A DNA stretch of 64,000 nt from an uncultured Prevotellaceae bacterium (GCA_946411565.1 CAMKEM010000003.1:1-64000); one strand, 5' to 3'. Positions 8,933 through 18,063 are shown, counted from the stretch's first letter. Program-made: numbers and translations. The notes: generated by a model from the sequence alone, not told the origin.

Positions 8933-11125
8933 TCACTTGGTAATCAACACTTTCTTTCTGTTCTTGCCATTTGAAATAATATAAATGCCTGGGTGTTTGA
9001 TGTTATCGACTTTCAATCCGTTAATATCATAAATGGTTTTAATATTGTCATTTATGATGTGCTCCTCAATGCCTGTGTAAATGCGGTTTATGTATTTAAT
9101 TCCAGCAAGGGCATCGATTTCGCCCCAACCGTAATAGTTGTTAGGATATGATAAAGACTCGTCGTAATGTATACAGGTATGGGCAAAGACATCCTTTATC
9201 TGTTCTGGGGTTAGGGTAGGGCATACCTGAAGCCAGAGAGCTATTACGCCTGTAACGGCTGGACAAGCCATAGATGTGCCTTTTGCCATAGCCCAATAAT
9301 GCTTTCTGCCCTCATATTCAAATACTCGTGAGCCATATTTCTCTTCCAGATGCAGATCTTCTCTGTAACTATTGGTTGAAGAAACGATATTTACTCCTGG
9401 AGCCATAACGTCAGGTTTGATACAGCCGTTAAGGGCTGGACCTATGCTACTGAAATTCGCCCTTACGCCGTTTGTGCCGAGGTTATCACCATATATATAT
9501 CCTGTGTGGCTTATTACCTTAGTAACGTGAGCCGAAGCACCAACAGCAATTACGTTCTCGGTAGAAGCTGGGAAATACATGCTATGCGTCTGCTGAAAAT
9601 CGCGTAAGCTCTTATCAAGATCGTTGCTTTTGAAACTTCCACTACCAAAGAAAACTTCTATGTCATTATCCGATCCAAGAACCGCAAATGATATTTCTGT
9701 ATTCTTTCCGAAACTATCATTATCAACATCTGAAATCTGAAATTCCGAGGCATATAAGGTATTGTCATAGCATTCTGGATATGTGCACAAGCTAATGGCA
9801 AAGCGTTCCTTACCAACAAGAAGTGTATCAGTCATAACGCTATCAGGAAACACAGAAAGCTTTGTCATGTCATATTCCCACGTTCTTACCTTGTTTTCTT
9901 TTTGATAGAAAGAGAGTTGCATCCTCACAGGCTTTTTTGATCGCATGACATAGCCAGCATCTTGTGTGGCACTTGTAAGAAATGCCCCTTTCTTGTTCTC
10001 TCCTTTTGCCTTATGGATATAGGTGTTTTTTGTGCCGTCATTACCAGCGGCAGAGCATAGTATGCGCCCTGGCCCTACCATCTTATTTAGAACCTCCTGA
10101 TAGAGTTTACTTTCGTTCAGTTCGTCATAAGTGCCTTCTGAGAAGTTGATTACGCAAGGCTTTCCAACGCTTTCGGCATAGTCGAAGATATACTTAAACC
10201 CAAGCAGATCAGTTGCCGTGGTGTACTTGTATAGATCCGCTTCTGGTATAACATCCTGATTGTTAGTGGTATAGTTTGCTACCACGCATAGCTCCGCATC
10301 AGGAGCCATACCAACGTATTGGCAAGCCACTCCATTGCCCTCACCGCCCGAACCAGATGCAGTTCCCATAGTGTGAGTGCCGTGATATTGCGTCAAGCCA
10401 TCGGCTGAATATCTCTTATTGAGAATTGCCTCTGTACCTATGTATTGTCGTCCGACATAAATAGTATCATTTCCTGCCTCTGTTTTTCCAATGACCGCCT
10501 CACCATCTTTCGAACTGTCAAGCATATCCCATACCTGTTTTATGCGATATTCCTGCATATCAGTCGAATACCAGTTAGGGTGAGTAAAATCAAAACCAAT
10601 ATCCATAACACCAACAACGACACCCTTGCCAGTTGCCGACAATGGTTCTGGATTGTTCCAGACATCTTTTGCTCGTACTATTGTTGCTGAGTTATCATTT
10701 GTCACAAAGCAACTCTTTCCAGCCTCTATCCTATGAATGGAAGAATATGAGCAAAGGGCAGGTATTTTGTCAAGTGGAATGCTCGCAATATAGATGTCAT
10801 CCCAGTTAGCATATATCTTGCATCCGTTTTGCTTTAGTAATTGAATGTCGGAGGTTTTGACCAAAGTGGTAATAGTAATGGCCTCTCCCCCCGCCCTCCC
10901 CCGTAGGGAGGGAGCCGGAGTGCTCAATGGAGAAAATGATAAATCCTTAGAGGAAAGGCTCGTCACCGAATCGGCCCCCTCCCTACGGGGGAGGGCGGGG
11001 GGAGAGACCAAGCTTACCGCCTTTCTAACATACGCCGACATCTTGCCTTGATTTTGTGACCAAGACAAAACGGGGCATAATAGCATTATTATCAAATATA
11101 TAATCCTAAAAAGAAATCTCTCCAT
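8933..11125 (-). CDS. Secreted S8 (subtilisin-like) serine protease with sorting tail
   Basis: 730 residues. The signal peptide (MERFLFRIIYLIIMLLCPVLSWSQ) is followed by a pro-region and an S8 catalytic domain. The triad is visible as D175 (GVMDIGFDF), H248 (YHGTHTMG) and S618 (KGTSMACPA), with N362 of SAAGNDG as oxyanion residue. A roughly 130-residue insert separates N362 from the last GVNIVSST block. The C-terminus (IYDINGLKV...PGIYIISNGK) resembles a type A sorting tail, so export by the type IX system is likely. Residues about 39-82 are encoded by a palindromic element (SPPALPRREGA...APSLRGRAGGEA) inside the pro-region, ahead of the catalytic core. A full promoter lies at 11149-11180. 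Confidence 0.9.
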   Translation of the reverse strand: MERFLFRIIYLIIMLLCPVLSWSQNQGKMSAYVRKAVSLVSPPALPRREGADSVTSLSSKDLSFSPLSTPAPSLRGRAGGEAITITTLVKTSDIQLLKQNGCKIYANWDDIYIASIPLDKIPALCSYSSIHRIEAGKSCFVTNDNSATIVRAKDVWNNPEPLSATGKGVVVGVMDIGFDFTHPNWYSTDMQEYRIKQVWDMLDSSKDGEAVIGKTEAGNDTIYVGRQYIGTEAILNKRYSADGLTQYHGTHTMGTASGSGGEGNGVACQYVGMAPDAELCVVANYTTNNQDVIPEADLYKYTTATDLLGFKYIFDYAESVGKPCVINFSEGTYDELNESKLYQEVLNKMVGPGRILCSAAGNDGTKNTYIHKAKGENKKGAFLTSATQDAGYVMRSKKPVRMQLSFYQKENKVRTWEYDMTKLSVFPDSVMTDTLLVGKERFAISLCTYPECYDNTLYASEFQISDVDNDSFGKNTEISFAVLGSDNDIEVFFGSGSFKSNDLDKSLRDFQQTHSMYFPASTENVIAVGASAHVTKVISHTGYIYGDNLGTNGVRANFSSIGPALNGCIKPDVMAPGVNIVSSTNSYREDLHLEEKYGSRVFEYEGRKHYWAMAKGTSMACPAVTGVIALWLQVCPTLTPEQIKDVFAHTCIHYDESLSYPNNYYGWGEIDALAGIKYINRIYTGIEEHIINDNIKTIYDINGLKVDNIKHPGIYIISNGKNRKKVLITK
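10880..11009. repeat. Paired palindromic element inside the S8 protease gene
   Basis: Arms 10880-10918 and 10971-11009 are inverted copies of the GC-rich element around a 52-bp core. On the coding strand it is open and in frame. The opposite strand is open too and encodes the same two peptide arms, because the element is its own reverse complement. Confidence 0.9.
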
Positions 11126-11148
11126 TCGTGTTTAGGGCTTTTTGTTTG

Positions 11149-11180
11149 CAAATATAATTATATTTTCCATATTTTGCAAA
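11149..11180 (-). promoter_or_regulatory. Promoter of the S8 protease gene
   Basis: On the minus strand TTTG (11177-11180), a 20-bp spacer, then TATATTTG (11149-11156). This matches the Bacteroidota consensus and lies 24 bp before the ATG. Confidence 0.7.
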
Positions 11181-11207
11181 TATGCATACAAGAAAAGCGC
11201 ATTAAAT

Positions 11208-11238
11208 TTCGTAATTCGGGATTTTCTTATTAACTTTG
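11208..11238 (+). promoter_or_regulatory. Promoter of the flippase gene
   Basis: TAACTTTG at 11231-11238 with a T-rich -33 (TTC at 11208) 20 bp upstream. It is divergent from the protease promoter. Confidence 0.5.
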
Positions 11239-11305
11239 CAACCAAATAATATGTACAATGTACGATTTACAATGTACAATTTGCTGTATGCGAATAAGAT
11301 TGTAA

Positions 11306-12841
11306 ATGAATAACAAACAACTGATAATGAAGAAATTCTTTCGCATTCCGGCTCCCTCCCTACGGGGGAAGTCCGGTGTTGATAACACCGGAGTATGTGT
11401 CAGGGCAGGGGGAGAGACCGAAAATAAATACAACAGCATATTAAAGGCGACAAGTCTCTTGGGTGGTGTTCAGATGATTAATATTCTGCTCAATCTCCTT
11501 CGCACGAAAGCCATTGCCATATTGCTTGGTCCTTCAGGTGTAGGTCTGAATGGTATCTATAATGAGACCCGTGAGCTGATACATACCACTACGAACCTCG
11601 GTCTTGACATCAGCGGTGTGCGTGGTATATCTCAGGCATTTGAGCAAAACGATAAGGCTGAGATTGACCGTCAGGTAAGATTACTCCGTACCTGGGTATT
11701 GCTGTTTGCTTTGTTCGGCACTCTTCTATGTGCCCTTATTGCCCAGCCTCTTTCTCAGTTTACTTTCAAAGACTACTCGCATACGTGGGATTTCGTATTC
11801 CTCTCACCTGCGGTGGGTTTTAGCACTATCACCTGTGGTGAAATGGCTGTTCTCAAGGGCTTGCGACAGTTGAAATCACTTGCTTCCCTGTCAATAGTCA
11901 ATGTGGTTATCGCTATTGTCGTATCTCTTCCTATCTACTATGTATGGGGCTTGAGTGGAGTTCTTCCTGCATTGGTAATATGCACATTGCTATGGGCTGT
12001 AGCCGCCCTTACATACGGCATCAAGGCTCATTCATTTGGCTTCTTCACCCAATCTAAACAGTTGAAGGGTAGCAACATATTGCTTGGTATTGGCATTACC
12101 TTTGTTGTTTGTGAGATAATCGACCATATAGCCAAACTGTCCGTTCAGAGTTATATCAACAATATAGCATCGCTTGATATGGTGGGACTTTACAATGCCT
12201 GTCGTACCATGACTTTGACCTATGCTGCAATGGTGTTCTCGGCTATGGATCAGGACTATTTCCCACGACTTTCAGGTGCGGTAAAAGATATGGTTGAGCG
12301 TACTACAATACTAACCAAGCAGTTGGATGTCACACTGATGATAATCACCCCTATGCTTGTTGCCTTTATCGTCATAATGCCAGTCATAGTGCCGTTGTTG
12401 CTTAGTGGCGAGTTTAATGCCATTATCCCTATGGCTCAGATAATTGCGGCAAGTCTCATCTTCCGTGCCATATATCTTCCAAATGCCTACCTTCCACTTG
12501 CAGCCGGTGATTCAAAGGTATATCTCGCCTTGAATGTGATAGGAGCCTTGAACACCTTTTGGATAATCCTTGGCTATAAGCTTGGCGGATTGATAGGTAT
12601 GGGTGTGGCTATGTTTGGCGAGAACCTTATTGATGTGCTTATGGTAATGTTTATTTCCAAGTGGAAATACAAGATTTCATTACCTTCAAAGACAAAGGCT
12701 ATGATTATTTTGGGATGTCTGTTTATGCTTGTAACCTATTCTCTTTGCTGTTTCTTAGAGGGATGGCTCTATTGGGTTGCAGGTATTCTCCTTATAGCTG
12801 TAAGCATTTGGTATTCACTAAAGAATTATAAGGAAGCGTAG
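11306..12841 (+). CDS. Wzx-type polysaccharide flippase
   Basis: 511 residues, rich in hydrophobic segments (about 12) typical of MATE/MOP-superfamily O-antigen or repeat-unit flippases. The native N-terminus seems to be NKYNSILKATSLLGGVQMINILLNLLRTKAIAILLGPSGVG, the usual Wzx start. Ahead of it, residues about 15-38 are encoded by a palindromic element (APSLRGKSGVDN...). The start may be 11306 or the Met at 11327. It would flip undecaprenol-linked repeat units across the inner membrane for O-antigen or A-LPS assembly. It is followed 10 bp later by a membrane protein gene and faces the glycosyltransferase operons. Confidence 0.85.
   Translation: MNNKQLIMKKFFRIPAPSLRGKSGVDNTGVCVRAGGETENKYNSILKATSLLGGVQMINILLNLLRTKAIAILLGPSGVGLNGIYNETRELIHTTTNLGLDISGVRGISQAFEQNDKAEIDRQVRLLRTWVLLFALFGTLLCALIAQPLSQFTFKDYSHTWDFVFLSPAVGFSTITCGEMAVLKGLRQLKSLASLSIVNVVIAIVVSLPIYYVWGLSGVLPALVICTLLWAVAALTYGIKAHSFGFFTQSKQLKGSNILLGIGITFVVCEIIDHIAKLSVQSYINNIASLDMVGLYNACRTMTLTYAAMVFSAMDQDYFPRLSGAVKDMVERTTILTKQLDVTLMIITPMLVAFIVIMPVIVPLLLSGEFNAIIPMAQIIAASLIFRAIYLPNAYLPLAAGDSKVYLALNVIGALNTFWIILGYKLGGLIGMGVAMFGENLIDVLMVMFISKWKYKISLPSKTKAMIILGCLFMLVTYSLCCFLEGWLYWVAGILLIAVSIWYSLKNYKEA
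11348..11418. repeat. GC-rich palindromic element with inner palindrome, in the flippase gene
   Basis: GGCTCCCTCCCTACGGGG, then the inner stem TCCGGTGT-TGATA-ACACCGGA, then GGGGGAGAGACC. It is homologous to 6583-6653 in reverse orientation. It is in frame within the flippase N-terminus, giving GKSGVDNTGVC, against GKSDVDNIGVC at the other site. Confidence 0.85.
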
Positions 12842-12851
12842 TCGCAGATTT

Positions 12852-13616
12852 ATGAGTGATAAGCCTGAAGGTTTCAATATATTTCTGATAGCATTATCAG
12901 TATTGACAATCATCGAGTCAATAATACTTAAATGTGTATTTTCTGATGATCCTGCATCATTTTTAATGGCCTTCTTCTTCCTATCTATTCCGTTTGTTAT
13001 TTTGTGGTTTTACGCTATCTGTATTGCCGTCAAAAATATTAGGATGCGTAATGTCTGGGAGCGTTGTCTTGTTGCGTGGGTGGCTATTCTATTGCTGTTG
13101 ATACCTGTATCATTCTTAATTAATAAATGGTATAAGGATTATAATTATTCTTCTGCTATTATTGAACTACCTGATGGAGATACCTTGACAATAACAAGTG
13201 ATAAGATAATCTTTGGTAAATGCGATGATCCGAAGAATCCTCAGAAAGACTATATAGATTTACATTATGAATGTCATAATTATTCCATTACTTTGACTCA
13301 AGATGATAGTCTATATATCTGGACAGAAAATGACTCTTTGCCTGCAACGACACATAAACTAAGATACCCGGTGGGTAAAATATATACAGGCGATGTTGCC
13401 GTTGGCAAGAAAATAAAATGGATGTTTGAGTATTATTTCATGTATGACGGCATACACACAGGAGGCTCTCAGATATTGAAAATAAGAAAAGGTGATAGTT
13501 TATGTGTGAAAACATGGGTTAATTATTCTCCTGTACATATAGGCAAGCGCGAATATCTGGATTGCACAACGTTAAAGGATGATTTGGGAGATTCTATTCC
13601 TGTTGATTCGCTCTAA
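12852..13616 (+). CDS. Hypothetical inner-membrane protein
   Basis: 254 residues, not recognised. Three hydrophobic segments lie in the first 95 residues (about 9-26, 37-58 and 72-90), followed by a roughly 160-residue extracytoplasmic-type domain rich in beta-strand pattern and Asp/Tyr. It starts 10 bp after the flippase stop, so it is probably translated from the same mRNA. No signal peptide cleavage site or enzyme motif is seen. A role linked to polysaccharide export is only suggested by position. The downstream side is a repeat (13719-13788). Confidence 0.6.
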   Translation: MSDKPEGFNIFLIALSVLTIIESIILKCVFSDDPASFLMAFFFLSIPFVILWFYAICIAVKNIRMRNVWERCLVAWVAILLLLIPVSFLINKWYKDYNYSSAIIELPDGDTLTITSDKIIFGKCDDPKNPQKDYIDLHYECHNYSITLTQDDSLYIWTENDSLPATTHKLRYPVGKIYTGDVAVGKKIKWMFEYYFMYDGIHTGGSQILKIRKGDSLCVKTWVNYSPVHIGKREYLDCTTLKDDLGDSIPVDSL

Positions 13617-13718
13617 AAATCCTTATGATGCCCAAAGAATATTACAATATTTGACTTTTGGTTTTTCCAATAACACCTATTATCTCCACACTTTCATCGC
13701 TTATCCTTCGTTCATCTA

Positions 13719-13788
13719 CCGAACCAAACTCGGTGAAATTCCGCTATATGTTCGTTCCTGGAACGGACTTACACCGAGTTTGGTTCGG
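13719..13788. repeat. Inverted repeat of the CCAAACTCGGTG family
   Basis: Perfect 17-bp arms CCGAACCAAACTCGGTG (13719-13735) and CACCGAGTTTGGTTCGG (13772-13788). A second member is at 42367-42430. It lies between convergent genes and may end transcription. Confidence 0.85.
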
Positions 13789-13840
13789 AAGAAGATAGGA
13801 TTTACAACAGATTTACATCGGAATCACAACCGATTTAATC

Positions 13841-14941
13841 TTATTCTTTAATTGCAGCAATAACCCTATCCATGTCTGAGAGGTCGTATCGCTGATCAAC
13901 TGTTATGGTCAGTATTCGGTCTTCTTTTTCCCATATCAGTCGGGCATAGATGGCTTTCTTAGCCAATTTCTTTTGCATAGCAGATATGTCATTTACGCGG
14001 AATGGGAAGAAGAGTGGGGCGGTGGTCAAACGACTGATATCAGCGATAAGTTCTATATCCTTTGCGTCTTTCAGTCCTTCGTAAAGGCGTTTGTAGTTGT
14101 CAAGCCTTATCTTCTGTTGGTTTTCCGCATTCTCAAAGCTAAGGAGGTCCTTGGATGATGTTGCCATGATGTGTGGAGTTATCGGTCTTGTCATAAGACT
14201 CTCCACCTCGTGTGAGAGGCGTATTGATTCATCCTTAGTGTAAGTATCACCTGTTTGGAAATACTCTCCTCTCAGTTGCATAGCCTTTGTTTGAAGAGCA
14301 ACAATATCATCATTTCCGATACTTGGCATCTGCATTTCTTCATTCGTTTCAAGGAAAGCACCATCGGGAATGGCAAACCATTTTCTGATACTTCCTACAT
14401 AGTATTTTATGAATGGCAGACGCATAGTAGAGAAGAGGCATTGGGTAAGGTCGAGAATAATCTCACACCCATCTTCGTGCATTTCTTCAAGCATATCCTG
14501 CTCTTGCTTCGTAAGATCCATACCAAAATATGGATGAATGACAATGATATTTGGATGATGGGCAGAGAATATCTCCTTTGCCTTTGGAATATCTATCGTC
14601 AGATCTTTGCTAATAGGATAGAATTGATAGTCGTATCCCAGTTGTTGAAATGGTGCAACAACCGTATCACAAGTGTATTTAGGAAGCATAGCCTTTTTGC
14701 CATGCGATAGTTCATGGCTTGCTATGAGATAGATAGCTTCACGGCAGAAGGAGAGCCGCCCCTCACCTGCCCTGCGGGCATCCTCTCCCCAAGGGGCGAG
14801 GAAGATATTACCTTTTATCGCTTGTGAGGGTTCCAATAAGGGAGTATTACTAACTTCTCCCTCGCCCTTAGGGGAGAGGGTGTCCGAAGGACGGGTGAGG
14901 GGCCGTTCATATAGCGGAAATATACTTCCTATTTCTTTCAT
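13841..14941 (-). CDS. PLP-dependent aminotransferase-fold protein of the polysaccharide operon
   Basis: 366 residues. The fold is that of DegT/AAT-like PLP enzymes: LPKYTCDTVVAPF near 86, HPYFGMD near 136, an ILDLTQCLF aspartate at about 164, and SIRKWFAIPDGAF, where K187 is the probable PLP lysine. I infer that it modifies a sugar or an amino substituent in the surface polysaccharide; the substrate is unknown. Residues about 12-62 (TRPSDTLSPKGEGE...LAPWGEDARRAGEG) are encoded by paired palindromic elements, so the native N-terminus is interrupted between KEIGSIFPLYE and FCREAIYL. The gene follows the glycosyltransferase/ATP-grasp gene by 2 bp and closes the operon. Confidence 0.7.
   Translation of the reverse strand: MKEIGSIFPLYERPLTRPSDTLSPKGEGEVSNTPLLEPSQAIKGNIFLAPWGEDARRAGEGRLSFCREAIYLIASHELSHGKKAMLPKYTCDTVVAPFQQLGYDYQFYPISKDLTIDIPKAKEIFSAHHPNIIVIHPYFGMDLTKQEQDMLEEMHEDGCEIILDLTQCLFSTMRLPFIKYYVGSIRKWFAIPDGAFLETNEEMQMPSIGNDDIVALQTKAMQLRGEYFQTGDTYTKDESIRLSHEVESLMTRPITPHIMATSSKDLLSFENAENQQKIRLDNYKRLYEGLKDAKDIELIADISRLTTAPLFFPFRVNDISAMQKKLAKKAIYARLIWEKEDRILTITVDQRYDLSDMDRVIAAIKE
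14755..14906. repeat. Paired palindromic elements (CCCCTCACC type) in the PLP-fold gene
   Basis: The left arm, CCCTCACCTGCCCTGCGGGC with TCCTCTCCCCAAGGGG, and the right arm, CCCTTAGGGGAGAGGGTGTC with ACGGGTGAGGGGCCG, are inverted around a 50-bp core. Relatives are at 18938-19000 and 27031-27075. The insert is in frame. Confidence 0.8.
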
Positions 14942-14943
14942 TT

Positions 14944-17412
14944 CTATTCTGTTATTACCCGAAGATGCTCAGAGATATTATCGATTGTCTCAAGCATTTC
15001 CTGTTGGTTATTGAATTTTGCAAATACAACTGCTACGGTATCATTACCGTTATGTGTCAGTTGGATATCATCACCGATATTCATCAGGTGAGTGATATTG
15101 ATAACCTTGTTGCGGAAATAATCAGACATCCAAAGCTCTTTATAACGACCATTCTCATTAGCGTATGGACGATAGTACATAACGTAGTTTGAGCTGTCAC
15201 AGAGCACGTTATCACGTTTTGGGAGTTCATCGCCTACCGCTGCACGAATGGTGTATGTGTTCTCTTCAAAGCCTGTTGCCTGTAACTCAAGATATGGAAT
15301 ATTACAACCACCATTTCGTGGACCGAGGTCAAGAAAGTATATGCCTCCATCCTTGCCTACCACAAACTCCACGTTGCAAGGACCAGTCTTCATACCAAGC
15401 AAAGAGAAGAGTCTTTGAAGCTCGTCTATAGCCTTCTGTTTTATCCCCAGACTAAGCTCAGAAGGGGTGCTCAGCGATACAGGTACGAGTGCCGACTTAC
15501 CCACAACATGATGCTGATCACAGAAGCCTGCAAATATTATCTTGCCATTGTCAAGGAATATGTCACCATCCAACTGATGCCCTACCTTCTCAATAAACTG
15601 CTCAATAATAACCCTTCCGCAGATAGAATATGATAGTGATTCTGACCAATGTTCGGCAAGTTCTTCCTCTGTCGTTATGGCAAAAACACCTCTGCTTCCG
15701 GCAGAATCCACAGGCTTCATTATTGCCTTGCAGCCTTCTTTGCTTTTCTCTCTGAAATATAGAATTGCCTCTTCAAGATTAGTGAAACTATCTGACCAAG
15801 GGGCGCAGAAACCGTTCTCTCTAAGGAATTTACGGAATAAATCCTTATGGGTAAGCGTACATACTGCTTTGTATGGATTGCCTGGTAATCCCATTTTTTC
15901 TGCAACGTAAGCGGCAATAGGTGCAAGGGTATCAGAACTGTAAGGTACGATACCATCAATTTTCAGTCGTCTTGCCTCACGAAGCACAGCCTCTTTATCC
16001 ACAATATCCACCTTGCAATATTCATCAGCCACCTTATGCCCAGGATTTTCCTCGTGTAGGTCGGCACTTATGACATAATATCCTTGACGCTTTGCCTCAA
16101 GGGTAGCCTCCATCTGCACGATATTGCCACCGAGAACCATGAGTCTACGGCCCCCAAAGCACTCGGCCTCTCCCCCCGCCCTCCCCCGTAGGGAGGGAGC
16201 CGATCTGATAAAAAGCCTTTCCCTTGTGTTTTCTCCTTTGAGCACTCCGGCTCCCTCCCTACGGGGGAGGGCGGGGGGAGAGGCTGTAGGTTTCAGTATA
16301 TTTTTATATAAAGCCTCATATTGCTTTGCCACCTTTACGCATTCGTGGTTACGCCTTACATACTCTCGGCTCTTTTCTTTCAATGCCTGAAGTTCATCCT
16401 TTGGCATGAGGATAAGCCTTTCTAATTCTGTATATACGCTTTCGTATGAGGGAGTTACATTGATTATGGCACGACAGTCATATTCGCCCATCATCTCATA
16501 GTTTACTGCCTCACCACCGCTAATGCACACAATACCCTTTGACAAAGCAAGAAGGGCATTCATTCCAGGACCGTATGAATAAACCTGATCAAGCATTACG
16601 TCAGAATTATCCATCATGTGCTGATATTCTGCAAAAGGAATGTTTGATGCAAGCTTTAGCTCCATCTTATCTGGATATTTTGCAAGAAGGTCGTTGGCAA
16701 CCTTCATCATAATATCTGTACCTTTGTATGCTCCAAACTCCTTCTTGTAGCCAAGAAAGACGCGGAGTTTGTCGGATGGCGGTGGGCATACAGGTTCTGG
16801 CATTTTTATCGGAAGAGGAATGAAATGGTTCTTTTCACGAATAGGCTTTCCGTTCTTGTCCTTGTCGGTTACAAGATCGTAGGGTGCCCAGTATTCGTAA
16901 ATAACCGATACAACGGCATCACACCAGTAAGCTACTTCCCTTGAAAGTTTCTCTTTTGCAGTTCCCACACACTCGTTATAGGCACGCTCTCCAAATTCAG
17001 TAGAGCGAGGCTTATCGCCGAGGTTATAGTCAGAATATGCGAGAGGTTTCTTGTGCTTATGGTTATAGCAATAGTAATAATCATCGCCCATAGCACAAAG
17101 CACAATACCCTTGTTATGCTTCCTCAAGAAATTGAAAATGGGGATAACCCTTTCAGCCTTGAGATGCAGGAAATGAGGGTTTACGAGTTGTATGATGTCA
17201 TATCCGCAGAGCTTTGGCATAGCCTTCAGCAGACGGAAAAGAAATGAAATACCACCCCATACACCGAATGACCTGCCAAGGTCGATGTCACGATGATAGT
17301 TGCTCCAGCCATGCCCACCATTAGCCGTAGTCACATCATGACCGAGTGCTCTCAAACCATCTGCCAGATTGTTGTGAACATTACTGAACTCTCCTAAGAG
17401 TAGTATTTTCAT
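14944..17412 (-). CDS. Glycosyltransferase / ATP-grasp ligase fusion protein
   Basis: 822 residues holding two complete enzymes. Residues 1-374 are a GT4-type (GT-B fold) glycosyltransferase: MKILLLGEFSNVHNNLADGL start, DKLRVFLGYKKEFGAYKGTD donor-domain start, GMNALLALSKGIVCISGGE, and an ordinary family ending VAKQYEALYKNIL. Residues about 425-822 are an ATP-grasp protein of the carbamoyl-phosphate-synthase-like type: it begins RRLMVLGGNIVQMEATLEAK as stand-alone members do, with KPVDSAGSRGVF and LDLGPRNGG as ATP and metal sites. The joining 45 residues are wholly encoded by a palindromic element. An ATP-grasp enzyme here would ligate an amino-acid-like group to a sugar or lipid, which is inference. 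It sits between an outer-membrane protein gene and the PLP-fold gene. Confidence 0.85.
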   Translation of the reverse strand: MKILLLGEFSNVHNNLADGLRALGHDVTTANGGHGWSNYHRDIDLGRSFGVWGGISFLFRLLKAMPKLCGYDIIQLVNPHFLHLKAERVIPIFNFLRKHNKGIVLCAMGDDYYYCYNHKHKKPLAYSDYNLGDKPRSTEFGERAYNECVGTAKEKLSREVAYWCDAVVSVIYEYWAPYDLVTDKDKNGKPIREKNHFIPLPIKMPEPVCPPPSDKLRVFLGYKKEFGAYKGTDIMMKVANDLLAKYPDKMELKLASNIPFAEYQHMMDNSDVMLDQVYSYGPGMNALLALSKGIVCISGGEAVNYEMMGEYDCRAIINVTPSYESVYTELERLILMPKDELQALKEKSREYVRRNHECVKVAKQYEALYKNILKPTASPPALPRREGAGVLKGENTRERLFIRSAPSLRGRAGGEAECFGGRRLMVLGGNIVQMEATLEAKRQGYYVISADLHEENPGHKVADEYCKVDIVDKEAVLREARRLKIDGIVPYSSDTLAPIAAYVAEKMGLPGNPYKAVCTLTHKDLFRKFLRENGFCAPWSDSFTNLEEAILYFREKSKEGCKAIMKPVDSAGSRGVFAITTEEELAEHWSESLSYSICGRVIIEQFIEKVGHQLDGDIFLDNGKIIFAGFCDQHHVVGKSALVPVSLSTPSELSLGIKQKAIDELQRLFSLLGMKTGPCNVEFVVGKDGGIYFLDLGPRNGGCNIPYLELQATGFEENTYTIRAAVGDELPKRDNVLCDSSNYVMYYRPYANENGRYKELWMSDYFRNKVINITHLMNIGDDIQLTHNGNDTVAVVFAKFNNQQEMLETIDNISEHLRVITE
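16164..16283. repeat. Paired palindromic element forming an interdomain linker
   Basis: Arms 16164-16202 and 16247-16283 are inverted copies around a 44-bp core. In frame they encode ASPPALPRREGAG...SAPSLRGRAGGEA, exactly between the glycosyltransferase C-terminus and the ATP-grasp N-terminus. The opposite strand is open as well. Confidence 0.9.
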
Positions 17413-17418
17413 CTTATG

Positions 17419-18024
17419 TTAGAACTTATATCTAAGACCAGCACATACGACACCCTGCTCGCCTATACCCAGTTCAGCAAAAGCACGCAGATACGGACTT
17501 CCAGCCTCAATGCCTATGAATGACAACTGCCAGTTGAGGAGCAGATCCTTTTCGTCGTAGTCCTCAGAGCCGTCATCGTAGTCGATAAATTCTGTTCGAT
17601 AAGTAACACCGAGTGCCGCCTTTGAATATAAGCCAAAATTTTTCTTGCGCAGAAAGTTGAATTTTACGGCAGGCATCAGCGTATAATAGCTATTTGAACT
17701 ATTTCCTACTAAGGTCTTCTTTGATGTCCAATTACTATATACATCTTGTTTATGATTTGCATAAGTAAAGATAGCACCAAATCCAAGCATTTTATTGATA
17801 TGATAGATATACTCGGCAGATATTGGCTCCATGTATATGTCATTATCGTATGAGTAGCCGCTAAAGGCACTTAATACATGTTCGAAGTTGTCAATCCATT
17901 GTGAGTTAGATTCCACACCAAGGGCAATAGCCACTTCATGCTTAGTATCTTCATAACCTTCCTGTGCATTCGCATTAACAGCCAACGTCAGAGCTGCTGC
18001 AACCATTAGAATGAATTTTTTCAT
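17419..18024 (-). CDS. Outer-membrane beta-barrel-like protein
   Basis: 201 residues. Signal peptide MKKFILMVAAALTLAVNANAQ. The remainder alternates polar and aromatic strands and ends FAELGIGEQGVVCAGLRYKF, a C-terminal aromatic as in outer-membrane barrels (OmpW/porin-like, about eight strands). Function unknown. It is the first gene of a unit with the glycosyltransferase/ATP-grasp gene (6-bp gap) and the PLP-fold gene. The -7 box at 18064-18071 lies 40 bp upstream. Confidence 0.75.
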   Translation of the reverse strand: MKKFILMVAAALTLAVNANAQEGYEDTKHEVAIALGVESNSQWIDNFEHVLSAFSGYSYDNDIYMEPISAEYIYHINKMLGFGAIFTYANHKQDVYSNWTSKKTLVGNSSNSYYTLMPAVKFNFLRKKNFGLYSKAALGVTYRTEFIDYDDGSEDYDEKDLLLNWQLSFIGIEAGSPYLRAFAELGIGEQGVVCAGLRYKF

Positions 18025-18063
18025 TATTTCGTATTATTTTGATTGATAATTCGGTTTTCGTTA

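Noticed and set aside
10845..11051. Plus-strand ORF inside the S8 protease gene encoding SPPALPRREGA and APSLRGRAGGE
   Set aside because: It exists only because the paired palindrome is open on both strands. The protease frame is clearly the coding one.
16124..16390. Plus-strand ORF inside the GT/ATP-grasp gene with the same peptides
   Set aside because: Same reason: mirror reading of a palindromic element within a real minus-strand gene.
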